From NCBI GenBank assembly GCA_012064415.1, contig SSNU01000051.1, positions 288,461 through 352,460 of the forward strand: a stretch of DNA of 64,000 nucleotides, in the 5' to 3' direction. The notes below the pieces were generated by a model, which was not told the DNA's origin, ran no database searches, and worked only from the letters and a program-made list of their open reading frames with translations. This DNA is from Gyrodactylus bullatarudis (lineage: Eukaryota; Platyhelminthes; Monogenea; Gyrodactylidea; Gyrodactylidae). The position numbers and the translations under genes are program-made. This document shows positions 55,906 to 64,000 of this stretch, in pieces (within the stretch, counting starts at the first letter, position 1; the number at the start of each line of letters is the position of its first letter).

Positions 55906-55954
55906 ATATTGAAGGCCATATGTACATTTCACAAAGCATCATCAGTGGCAATAC
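55906..55954 (-). ncRNA. Hammerhead-ribozyme-like motif (inverted left end)
   Basis: Reverse complement of the motif at 56368-56416 with the same core (CTGATGA at 55945-55939 on the minus strand, GAAA, TGTACATA). Structure as described for the right-hand copy. Confidence 0.55.
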
Positions 55955-56367
55955 TTTATTCATATATAGGTCGTACAATTAAGAAGTTGTCAACTAGAGG
56001 GAACGATCATCTTAAGAAAGACACAGCGGTGACCAGGCATCTAAGACAGGACGGGCATGAAGCTTCAATTTCAAACTTTTCCATTTTATACAAAAATGCA
56101 GGGGATGACAGTACAGACGTTTGGGTGAAGGAGAAATTCTTCATTAATCGATATAAACCAAACTTGTGTTCAAAAAAACTATTCTTATAACCTTCAACTA
56201 CCTTGGCCTATGTAAGCCTTTTCACTTTTCTCTCCACTGTTGCTACTTATTGGAGAGTTTTGGTGTTTTTTAGCTCACTTTATATTCTGATTTTCTTTGC
56301 CTTTTACTATTTCTTTCATAATTTGTAAATTATCTTCAATGAAATCTTAACTTGTATCATTTTTAAA

Positions 56368-56416
56368 GTATTGCCACTGATGATGCTTTGTGAAATGTAC
56401 ATATGGCCTTCAATAT
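56368..56416 (+). ncRNA. Hammerhead-ribozyme-like motif (right end)
   Basis: The core CUGAUGA (56377-56383) and GAAA (56392-56395) are present. Stem III is AUG/CAU around a two-base loop (56395-56402), with A at 56403 as cleavage base. Stem I pairs GCCA (56373-56376) with UGGC (56404-56407), then GUAUU (56368-56372) with AAUAU (56412-56416) across an internal loop. Stem II (56384-56391) is weak, and the usual G-C closing pair is absent. Penelope-like elements are known to carry minimal hammerheads in their terminal repeats, so the location fits. The copy in CSN5 (about 45292-45337, minus) keeps the core boxes but has lost part of stem I. Confidence 0.55.
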
Positions 56417-56440
56417 AATTGTTTTTCTAATTCCCAAAAT

Positions 56441-57128
56441 ATGATTTTAAGTGGATTTTCGGACGTATTTGAAAATTTACGTGAATATTTCAGTCAGAAT
56501 TATCAAAAATGGTTGAAATTTAATCACTTATTTGTTCTTATATTAATTTTTCTTTAGATTCACAAAATGATTTATTAGATTCCAAAGACTTGAGAATTAT
56601 TAGCTTTTCTATTTTAAATTATTGATTTCTGTAAATTTATAGAAATAATTTTTACACTGATTTCTCGAAGTTTTATTGTAAGATTCTAAATCAGGATATA
56701 GAAAATACAAGAACCTGAATAGGAAATGCTCAAACTCCAAAGAGTTTTCTATAGTTAGAGAGGGATTATTTAAGATTATTTAATACAAAAGCTTTGTAAG
56801 CTTTTAGTCTTGAATAAATCGAATTTTGGTTTGAAGAGCAGGTCAATTTTAAGTCCACCCGAAATACTGAACTCTAGATCTTAAGCAAAGGAGACAATTT
56901 CTCCAGTGAAGTAGAAGAAATTCCACGAGGGTCCCTGGGAGTAACAGTTTACATCTATCTCTATTTATATATAGCCAACAACATTCTAAAATCATTCGTT
57001 GTACTTTTCAAGATGAATCTGTATTACTAATTTTTATTTAATTCAGTGCATAGATGAGGCTTCCTAAGGTTAAAAGGTGAACCATCTCTAATTTAAACTA
57101 GAGATTTTTTAACCATTTACACCACCAC
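56441..57128. other. Spacer upstream of the second secreted-protein gene
   Basis: AT-rich, with no gene or clear repeat. The last part should hold the promoter of the gene starting at 57207. Confidence 0.4.
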
Positions 57129-57136
57129 TATAAATA
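57129..57136 (+). promoter_or_regulatory. TATA box of secreted-protein gene, copy 2
   Basis: TATAAATA, 71 bases before the ATG at 57207, leaving a plausible 5' leader of about 45 bases. Confidence 0.65.
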
Positions 57137-57206
57137 GGTTTTGCTTTGGGTTAACCATTGTTTTATTCCTTTCGGTATTTGCCCATCACACACACAGAAA
57201 CAGATC

Positions 57207-59096
57207 ATGAACATATGCATTTTGGCAACTCTACTTGGAGTTTTGTTCTCAATCGGTGAGTTGAACGATCATCGTATTTGTAATTATTATTTTTCTTTAT
57301 TCATCCCGAATAAGAAAGACATCATGTCTTTATAAATATTTATTTTCAATTAAAAAAAAAACTACTAACAAGTATCCAAAGAAATGATAACCAGAGGTCA
57401 TTTATGTTCAAACCATCTTTTTCAAATGATTTTAAAACATCTTTTCATAATTCATTTTTGATAGCTTTAGTATATGACAAACTATCTATAGTTAATTGAT
57501 ATGAAGTTGGGAATCTATGATTTTTACGAATACCTCGATTTTTTAATCAAAATTTCGAACATTTAAAAATTTTTTAGAATCAAAATTTTTATTGGTTTGA
57601 AAATAGGAGAGTGATCAAAAGTTGATTTTCTGGATCGCAATAAGACAAAAAGCCGAATATCGCTGAAAAACTTTCGAAAGATTTACCATTTTTGAGGGAT
57701 TTCTATTTATTTCATTGATTTTCAAGTAGTGAAAATGATCAAAAAATCGAATTTCAGGTCCAAAACGATAATGAGGTTATGCATTAGAACAGATCCAGTA
57801 TATTTGATTTTTTCATCTTATTGTGATCCGAAAAATCAACTTTTGATCACTCTCCCATTTTCAAATCAATAAAAATTTTGAGTTCAAAGTTCAAAAAAAT
57901 GGGATTTTGGCGGCAAATCGAAATTTGAAAAATGACCATAAATTTCATGAAAATAATTTTTTTCAGAATTCTTTTCTTCAAATGGTAAAAGTGGGCAATA
58001 TGAGTAGGATTCTAAAAAATTTAAAAAAAGATTTTGATAAAAAAATCGTGTTTTTGGTAAAAATCATAGATTCCCAACATCATATCAATTAGATTTATGT
58101 TTGCTAGCTAGGCATAAGAATGCCTTTGATATTTCGAGTTTTTTCATAAAGGAGTAGAACTCTTATATTCATGATTCTTTTTAATCAAAATGATTGATCA
58201 ATGTTCCGACACGTCCAAAGTAGCTAACTCAGAACAAGGTATACCTTTTTATGCATGAGATCAATAAGCAGCTTCATCAAGAGTCTTGTGAAAATGGGGC
58301 AGTCATTTTGTTATCAGAATGAATTACTCTTTAAGAAAACCTTCATAGTCATATCATTCTCTTCTCGAATGTTACAATTATCTAGATTCACCTAAAGTCT
58401 AAGCTTGGCTACATATTATCTCCTCTTTACTCTAATCTTCATTTGACTGAATAAGTCCTCTGATACTGAACCCTTCGATAAAGTTTAACCTTGTTTCTGT
58501 GTGATAGACGTTTGAACTATGATGAATCAACTGATTTCTGCTCCTAGTTCCTTTTTATGGTAGGCTGATCTTAAAAGTGGTCGTTGAACCGGATTCTGCT
58601 GAGGTGCATTGGGTTGATGTGCTTCCTTTAAATTTATTATTTTTATGTATCTTACGATATAATTTCAATATGATGTTTTTATTTCAAAAAAAAATTAAAT
58701 TCAAATTTATTTTACATGATATTTTTTCTCTTTGCAGTTAACGGAAATATAACTCCAGGTGTCCCAGGAGCAGGCATGCCTGGAATGCCAGGTATGCCGG
58801 GAATGCCAGGGATGCAGGGTGTTGGGATGGGAACTCAGGCAATGATAGGCATGGGCTTAGCCCCTAATCGTCTTCATGGCATGGAATTACCAACAGCTGA
58901 CCGATATCTCTGGGAGAGAACAGCTATGCACTATATGCTCGATAGAAGACCTAACTGGATGAGACCCTTGCGGGCCAGTTATGACTATGCCGTCCATCAT
59001 TCTAGGCTTGAATTCGATGTTAACCCAAATCTGATGGTGAAGAATTCCTTCCCAGAGATTCATTCTTCCCTGGGCCAATTTATCAGCTTGGTCTAA
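57207..59096 (+). CDS. Small secreted Gly/Met/Pro-rich protein, copy 2
   Basis: Exon 1 (57207-57255) encodes almost only a signal peptide (MNICILATLLGVLFSI). Exon 2 (58738-59096) joins in phase 1 (G|TT) after a CTCTTTGCAG acceptor and gives a mature chain starting near VNGNITPG. It has PGMPGMPGMPGM repeats, then a cysteine-free tail with HYMLDRRPNWMRPL and SRLEF. Total 135 residues. It is a paralogue of the gene at 1946-2329: the same signal peptide/Gly-Met-Pro repeat/Trp-Arg-Tyr tail layout, and shared His-Tyr-Met and Arg-Leu-Glu-Phe. TATAAATA upstream and AATAAA at about 59155 mark the transcript. The 1.5-kb intron contains a family D foldback (57494-58092). Function unknown. Confidence 0.85.
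57494..58092. repeat. Foldback element family D, copy in secreted-protein intron
   Basis: Starts TTGATATGAAGTTGGGAATCTATGATTTTTAC and ends with its reverse complement GTAAAAATCATAGATTCCCAAC...ATATCAATTAG. Inner blocks (AGTGATCAAAAGTTGATTTTC and inverted GATCAACTTTTGATCACT-like) also pair, so the whole 600 bp is one imperfect palindrome. Confidence 0.85.
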
Positions 59097-59169
59097 ATTA
59101 TTGGCATCCTATCAGAACACGAGAATATTTGTTTTCAAGTGAATTTCGAGTTTAAATAAAAATATTTTT

Positions 59170-61690
59170 CAGTGCCAAGATAAGTTTTCAAAGTAGAAAT
59201 TCTACATTCATCGATATGGTATGATGTTTGAGAGCCATCTCAAAATAATAGGGAATCCCTATTAGGGATTTTTCCATGGTTAAATTATAAACTTTTTGTA
59301 TAATTTTCATCCCAAACAGCTATCATGATCTTAGTAAAATACAAGGATTCATAGAATATATATTTTTTCTAGTTATTAAATTCTGATGTAAAATCTAACG
59401 TTGATCATGAATCTGGTATTTAAAAAAAAACAAAATCTAATCAGGCATTTATTTTTAAATGTAGGATAATCTAACGTGTATCTAATTTCTTAATCGGATT
59501 ATTTTATTCAATGAATTGTTCATTAAAAAAATTACTATAAAACAGTTTAGGCTCATAAACTTGAATGCAGATTATGATGAAGAAAAATTCTGCCTGCTCA
59601 TTAGCTGAAACAAGATTCACTGAATGAACCAATCAGGAGAGAGAATTTCTAAAATTTGAGAAAAACTTGATACTATAAGCTAGCAAAAATCTACCATAAA
59701 TAAACTTGATTTGAAAAAATGTTTCAAGAAACAATGCTAGAGGAATAAATTTCCTATGATAAACTCGGATAAAATTTAGAATTTTCATTTTCGTTTTCGA
59801 TTTTTTGTGCCAAAATTTTCACAAAATTTTTTTCTACGTCTCATTGTAGCTGTCTAAAAACCTTTTGATATTAATAAAAATACAACCATTACGTTCAAAA
59901 TTTATCCTTCTTTCAGATGGTATAACATTTATTAACTTAATGTTTTTAATCTTTTATTAAATTGAAAATATTTCGAAAATTCAGCTATTGCTCATTATCT
60001 CAGTTCACAAACAGCCAATATTTATGAATACCAGATTCGTGATCAGTGTTAAATTTTACATAAGAATTTTATATCTAGAAAAAAAGAGCTGCAAAAATTT
60101 TTCTATTTGTCCCGTCTTGTTTTGCAGTAATTTTTCTGAATGACAAAGAGACTATGGGCTTTATAACATTGATGAAATGAAAACGAATCCCTTGCGGTGA
60201 TTGAAATTTTTAAAAATTTCCCAAACCTAATGCCGCATTTTAAATTTTTTGTATTATGGTATTACAAAAATATTTTTTCCTGACTTTTCGGTGAAGCTTA
60301 AAGAGTTTTTTATAAAAAAAGGTAAATTCTCATCTTCATGTTTAGCTTATAAATTAGATACTCCGCATCTCAAATTAGGGAAATAAAAGTCTATGTGTGA
60401 AGAAAAGCTAGAATCTTTTACTCTGTCTTGTTAGTTTCTCGATAATAAAACTAGCATTTCATGCAGAACATTTATATGAATAACATCTAATATGGGAATG
60501 TAATAAATCTAGGTGCAAGTTACCCATGTGAAAAGAAAATGCAAGAGAGAAGAAAATTTCAGGGAAATACTACCATAACTTTGGTTCCCTATCTAACCAG
60601 CCCAATAACAAATCATAGGTTTCAGTTGCCGTTTGAAGAGAAAATATTCTTGAACAAAAAAAATTTCTAAACAGATATCTTTTAAAATTCGATCGGTATT
60701 TTTCTGTCCACTTGATACCTGAAAACCAATAAATATCACGAGGCCCACTTTCACAATAATAATTTTTAGCATCACAATAAGACACAAAAACTGATTATCG
60801 CCATAAAACTTTTGATAAATTCGTCAATGTGAGTGACTTTGTTAAATTTCAAGGTCAAATTATTTAGTATTTAAAAAATGATTGGTTGATTCAAGGGGGT
60901 CCGAGTAACTTTTTTTAGTATATACTTGAATGCATTTCTTCATCTACCTTTTGTGTTTTTTTATTCTAATTTTCTTTGACTTTTACTATTTTCTTCATAA
61001 TTTGTAAATTATTATCGTCGTCTGAAAAGGATAAAGATAGCCTTGAAAGAGAACTTTAGCTATTTTGTCATTGAAGGAAAGATATTAACCTTGTTTAATT
61101 ACATCTAATTTTTGATTACCGGTAATCCTTTCCTTTGTTTCCCCTTTTTTTTGTGGAATTCGGGCAATTTATGTCTTCCAAAAATATATCGAATTCTCCT
61201 CTTCATGACAACTAGGCTTAGTTTCAAAATGCGAAAACATTACCGACCAGATAGACAGAGCCTCTATGTATATAATGCATTGCATATATAACTTTCTCGT
61301 TCAGTTTTATCACATGCATAAATATATATTTTTAATTCATGGTAACTCGATTTTCTCTCACTCAGTTATCGCAATAAGAAAAATGCATATAACTTATTCT
61401 GGAAACCGTTCAAACAGTTTGAATTAAACCGGTGGTTTCTCTACTTGCCTTACACACTGTCACGGGAATCTGCTTGAATAAAATCAAGTAAATGAAAATA
61501 ATAATATCTTGACAAGGTAACACTCCAAGTGACTCTTGATGATAACTTGTAATCACAAACCTTGAAAAGCCTTGTTTATTCAGTCACTGGTGAGTTTCAA
61601 TATTCACAGTAACAACCACTTATATTTTTGCATTTTTCTGAATTCAAAGAATTAAATAATTTCTTCAATGGAAACTTCAAAAAGTCGAAG
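59170..61690. other. Intergenic, no gene seen
   Basis: AT-rich. About 60950-61020 (TTTTATTCTAATTTTCTTTGACTTTTACTATTT...TCATAATTTGTAAATTAT) matches the 3' tail of the Penelope-like copies at 45400 (minus) and 56290, so it is a tail-only fragment. A nearly 70-codon minus frame at 60570-60785 has no support. Confidence 0.45.
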
Positions 61691-61699
61691 AGATGTAAA

Positions 61700-62268
61700 G
61701 CTAATTGGTATGAAGTTGGGAATCTATGATTTTTACAGAAATCTCAATTTTTTCATCAAGAACTCGAATTTGTAAAAGATTTCTTTCTACTCATGTTGCC
61801 CTATCTTACCAGTTGAAGAAAAAAAATTATTTTTTTGAAAAATATGGTCATTATTCAAATTCTCGTTTGATGCCAAAATCCCATTTTTTCGAACTTTGAG
61901 CTGAAAATTTTTAGTGATTTGAAAGTTGGATGGTGATCAAAAGAGATTTTTCAAGATCAGGATTAGATAAGAAAATCAATTCAACTGAATCTGATCTGTT
62001 GTATAACCTCATTATCGTTTGGGAGCGGAATTTCGATTTTTTGATCATTTTCACTACTTGAAAATCAGTGATATTTCGATAACTCAAAATCCCTCGAAAA
62101 TAGTGAATCTTTCAAAATTTTTTTGGTAATATTCGCCTTTCTTGTCTTTCTGTGATCCTGAAAATCAACTTTTGATCACTCTCTCAATTTCAAATCAATA
62201 AAAATTTTCAGTTTAAAGTTCGAATTTTTGATGAAAAAATTGAGATTTCTGTAAAAATCATAGATTCC
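61700..62268. repeat. Foldback element family D, second full copy
   Basis: Left end CTAATTGGTATGAAGTTGGGAATCTATGATTTTTACAGAAATCTCAATTTTTTCATC, right end inverted (GATGAAAAAATTGAGATTTCTGTAAAAATCATAGATTCC). The inner GATCAAAAG/CTTTTGATC blocks pair too. It is located about 450 bp upstream of the universal-stress-protein gene. Confidence 0.85.
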
Positions 62269-62476
62269 TTTAACGTTAGGAAAGAAAATTCTGTTTTTTT
62301 TTGTTTTAGGAGGTGGGATCGTGAGAAGTTTTTTTCAATTTTCTATCTCAAAGTTCTAAGGTAGAAACTGTATCTTTAGATTATAATTAGCTGTCAAATT
62401 GAAAAAGATGCAATAAATCTATTATTTATTTACATCAAATGTTGTCTATTGATAAAAATGATTCTTCATACCTAGG

Positions 62477-62521
62477 TAACCAATCAGGTTCAGTCTTTGA
62501 TACGAGTTACCTGATTGGTTA
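62477..62521. promoter_or_regulatory. 13-bp perfect stem with 19-nt loop upstream of USP gene
   Basis: TAACCAATCAGGT and ACCTGATTGGTTA face each other, placing inverted CCAAT boxes about 215-260 bases before the USP ATG. A double CCAAT (NF-Y-type) promoter module or a tiny foldback remnant are both possible. Confidence 0.45.
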
Positions 62522-62736
62522 ATCCCTTCTTTGCACATTTTCATCCTACATTTTTCACAATACCCTTTCATTTTTCTTATGCATAACAATACCCATCTTA
62601 TTTTGGTTTTGTAGGTATGTCTCTGTGATATTTAATGATAGCAAGCACACAAGAATACCAATAATTTGACATTAAACTAAGCTTAGCTTGATTGCATTAC
62701 ATCTTGGATTACACTGATTCAATCCAACACACTGTC

Positions 62737-63288
62737 ATGGGAGATAAAGTCGAACATGTCTGCTCACACAATGAATGTGCCTTTGACAAGGCAACTCGCT
62801 TTGTACTCATACCTGTAGATGGAAGTGACAATAGTCGTCGGGCCTTTGACTGGTACGTAGACAACGTAAATAAGCCAACCGATGGTCTTTATCTAATACA
62901 AATTGTAAGTCCTAGCCAGAGTGTCGCATCGACAACTCAAAGTCATACGAATAAACTGCAAAAGATAGCCCTTGAGAATATCACAATCACTCTGAATGCT
63001 GAACAGTTGAAGGAATACGTCCAGGAGGCTATAAAATTGAATGAGAATTATCTTAGGATTTGTGAAGAGAAAAACATCCCGTGTAAGGCATTCGTCTATA
63101 TCGGGTCGAAGCCAGGTGAACTGATTTGTCGTCTATCGAAAGAGTTGAACGTGGAAACAATCATCATTGGAAGTCGTGGTCTGGGAACATTCAAGAGGAA
63201 ACTCTTTGGTAGTGTCAGCGATTACATTCTGCATCACGCCAAGTTGCCCCTGATCGTGGTACCTCCAGCTTCTACCGAGGACCTTTAG
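62737..63288 (+). CDS. Universal stress protein (UspA domain)
   Basis: A single open exon of 183 residues, starting at the ATG at 62737 (MGDKVEHVCSHNECAFDK). The UspA fold starts at about residue 20 (RFVLIPVDGSDNSRRAFDW) with the typical Val-Asp-Gly-Ser. It ends with the nucleotide-binding signature Gly-x2-Gly-x9-Gly-Ser (IIGSRGLGTFKRKLFGS), followed by SDYILHHAKLPLIVVPP. This indicates an ATP-binding type. Members in plants, bacteria and many invertebrates respond to stress; the cellular role in animals is little known. The frame is open upstream of the ATG for at least 15 codons, and an AG (GCTTAG) at about 62686 could be an acceptor for an upstream exon. AATAAA at about 63424. Confidence 0.93.
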   Translation: MGDKVEHVCSHNECAFDKATRFVLIPVDGSDNSRRAFDWYVDNVNKPTDGLYLIQIVSPSQSVASTTQSHTNKLQKIALENITITLNAEQLKEYVQEAIKLNENYLRICEEKNIPCKAFVYIGSKPGELICRLSKELNVETIIIGSRGLGTFKRKLFGSVSDYILHHAKLPLIVVPPASTEDL

Positions 63289-64000
63289 ACTCAATTGACT
63301 GTTACATAAACCATGCTCATAATTTCATGCACCACATGTTAGTTTTTGCATTCCAATGATGATGATGAAAGTAAATATAACGGTTTAGATGACAAGGCTA
63401 TAAAACTTGAAGTGTAACATTTGCTTAATAAATAAATCAAATACTTATAATTAAAGATATGAGCGTTTGAAAATTAACTCCACAATCACAAAATTTTCGA
63501 CAAAAAAGTAACTGGAATGCAAAATATTTTGTTTTGGGCAACACTCAAGGTATCATTAGATGGGAAAATAAATTTTGATTCTAATGATGCCTAATTACTA
63601 ATTAGTTAATTCAATTTTGTATTTTAATAAAAATTTAATTCCTTGAAATTATATTTTAAATTCTCAAATTCAGTTTTTTGCAATTTATCTCATAAATCAA
63701 ACACAATTTAGAAAATATTATTGCAGATCTGAAACCAGCACAAAATTTCGAAGTTGATTTAGAAAAGAAAACTTTTTAAAAATCCTAGTCACAAAAATTC
63801 TAGGAAATCCATTTCTAATTTAATTCACTACCAAGAAGGCTTTGATTAAATTTTTCTATTTGAACGTTAATATTGTCGAACTTCATCTAAGATATTACGG
63901 TTGTGATTTAGGTTCATAAGGAAGATTAGAGAACAAGCGGATAATAAGGGATAAACGTTTTATTTCGCCGGGTCTCTTCAGACCTAACCCCGGACTTTTA
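63289..64000. other. 3' flank to window edge, no gene seen
   Basis: After the USP poly(A) signal (AATAAATAAAT at about 63425) the sequence is AT-rich. The last 60 bases are GC-richer (CGCCGGGTCTCTTCAGACC, CCCCGG), which could be the edge of a gene or repeat outside the window. Confidence 0.4.

Larger units (their letters stand above)
55880..56440 (+). mobile_element. Penelope-like remnant with inverted hammerhead-bearing ends
   Basis: The middle (55957-56190) encodes the end of a GIY-YIG endonuclease (SYIGRTIKKLSTRGNDHLKK, VTRHLRQDGHEASISNFSIL, VWVKEKFFINRYKP) ending in a natural stop. A 3' tail of 175 nt matches the tail of the CSN5 copy. The last 77 nt (56364-56440) reappear inverted at the very front (55880-55956), fused directly to the endonuclease frame. 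5' truncation plus a terminal repeat in inverted orientation is a known arrangement of Penelope-like elements. Confidence 0.85.

Overview
The window is nuclear DNA from an AT-rich animal genome. Protein genes are split by GT-AG introns, poly(A) signals (AATAAA) follow several stops, and the set includes animal regulators: a class IIa histone deacetylase with MEF2- and 14-3-3-type motifs, an SMG6 endonuclease, COP9 signalosome subunit 5, a GPR137-like membrane protein and a nine-finger C2H2 protein. A universal-stress-protein gene and abundant Penelope-like and foldback repeats point to an invertebrate. I cannot name the phylum. There are no prokaryotic operons, no CRISPR array and no clear tRNA or rRNA gene. 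Bases 53640-54520 are unsequenced (N).

Layout. 1-1295 (-): 5' part of an unidentified gene running off the left edge. 1946-2329 (+): small secreted Gly/Met/Pro-rich protein. 24963-3002 (-): C2H2 gene assembled from nine phase-compatible exons, with a 12.9-kb intron full of foldback repeats and a 3.5-kb Ty3/gypsy LTR element (3853-7401) in its last intron. 25707-30878 (+): class IIa HDAC, divergent from the zinc-finger gene. 35226-31543 (-): GPR137-like protein. 35269-43145 (+): SMG6, whose start codon lies only 42 bases from that of the GPR137-like gene. 43591-46928 (+): CSN5, whose first acceptor lies about 90 bases after the SMG6 poly(A) signal. Next comes a repeat-rich gene desert with a broken cysteine-rich peptide gene (52537-52749), a long-TIR element around the gap, and a Penelope-like remnant with inverted hammerhead-like ends (55880-56440). 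57207-59096 (+): a paralogue of the 1946 gene, with one intron. 62737-63288 (+): universal stress protein.

Functional links. SMG6 (nonsense-mediated decay), CSN5 (deneddylation) and HDAC/zinc-finger (transcription) are housekeeping or regulatory genes with tight spacing at three borders. The two secreted Gly-Met-Pro proteins are a dispersed family of unknown role. Most of the remaining DNA is mobile: a Penelope-like (GIY-YIG) family with at least six pieces, an LTR retrotransposon, and at least seven foldback or inverted-repeat families.

The most notable observations are: an HDAC that has lost one histidine of the catalytic dyad; a hammerhead-ribozyme-like fold in both inverted ends of a Penelope-like remnant; Penelope-like pieces arranged colinearly on both sides of a CSN5 exon; the close SMG6-CSN5 spacing; and a secreted Cys-rich peptide gene with one internal TGA.
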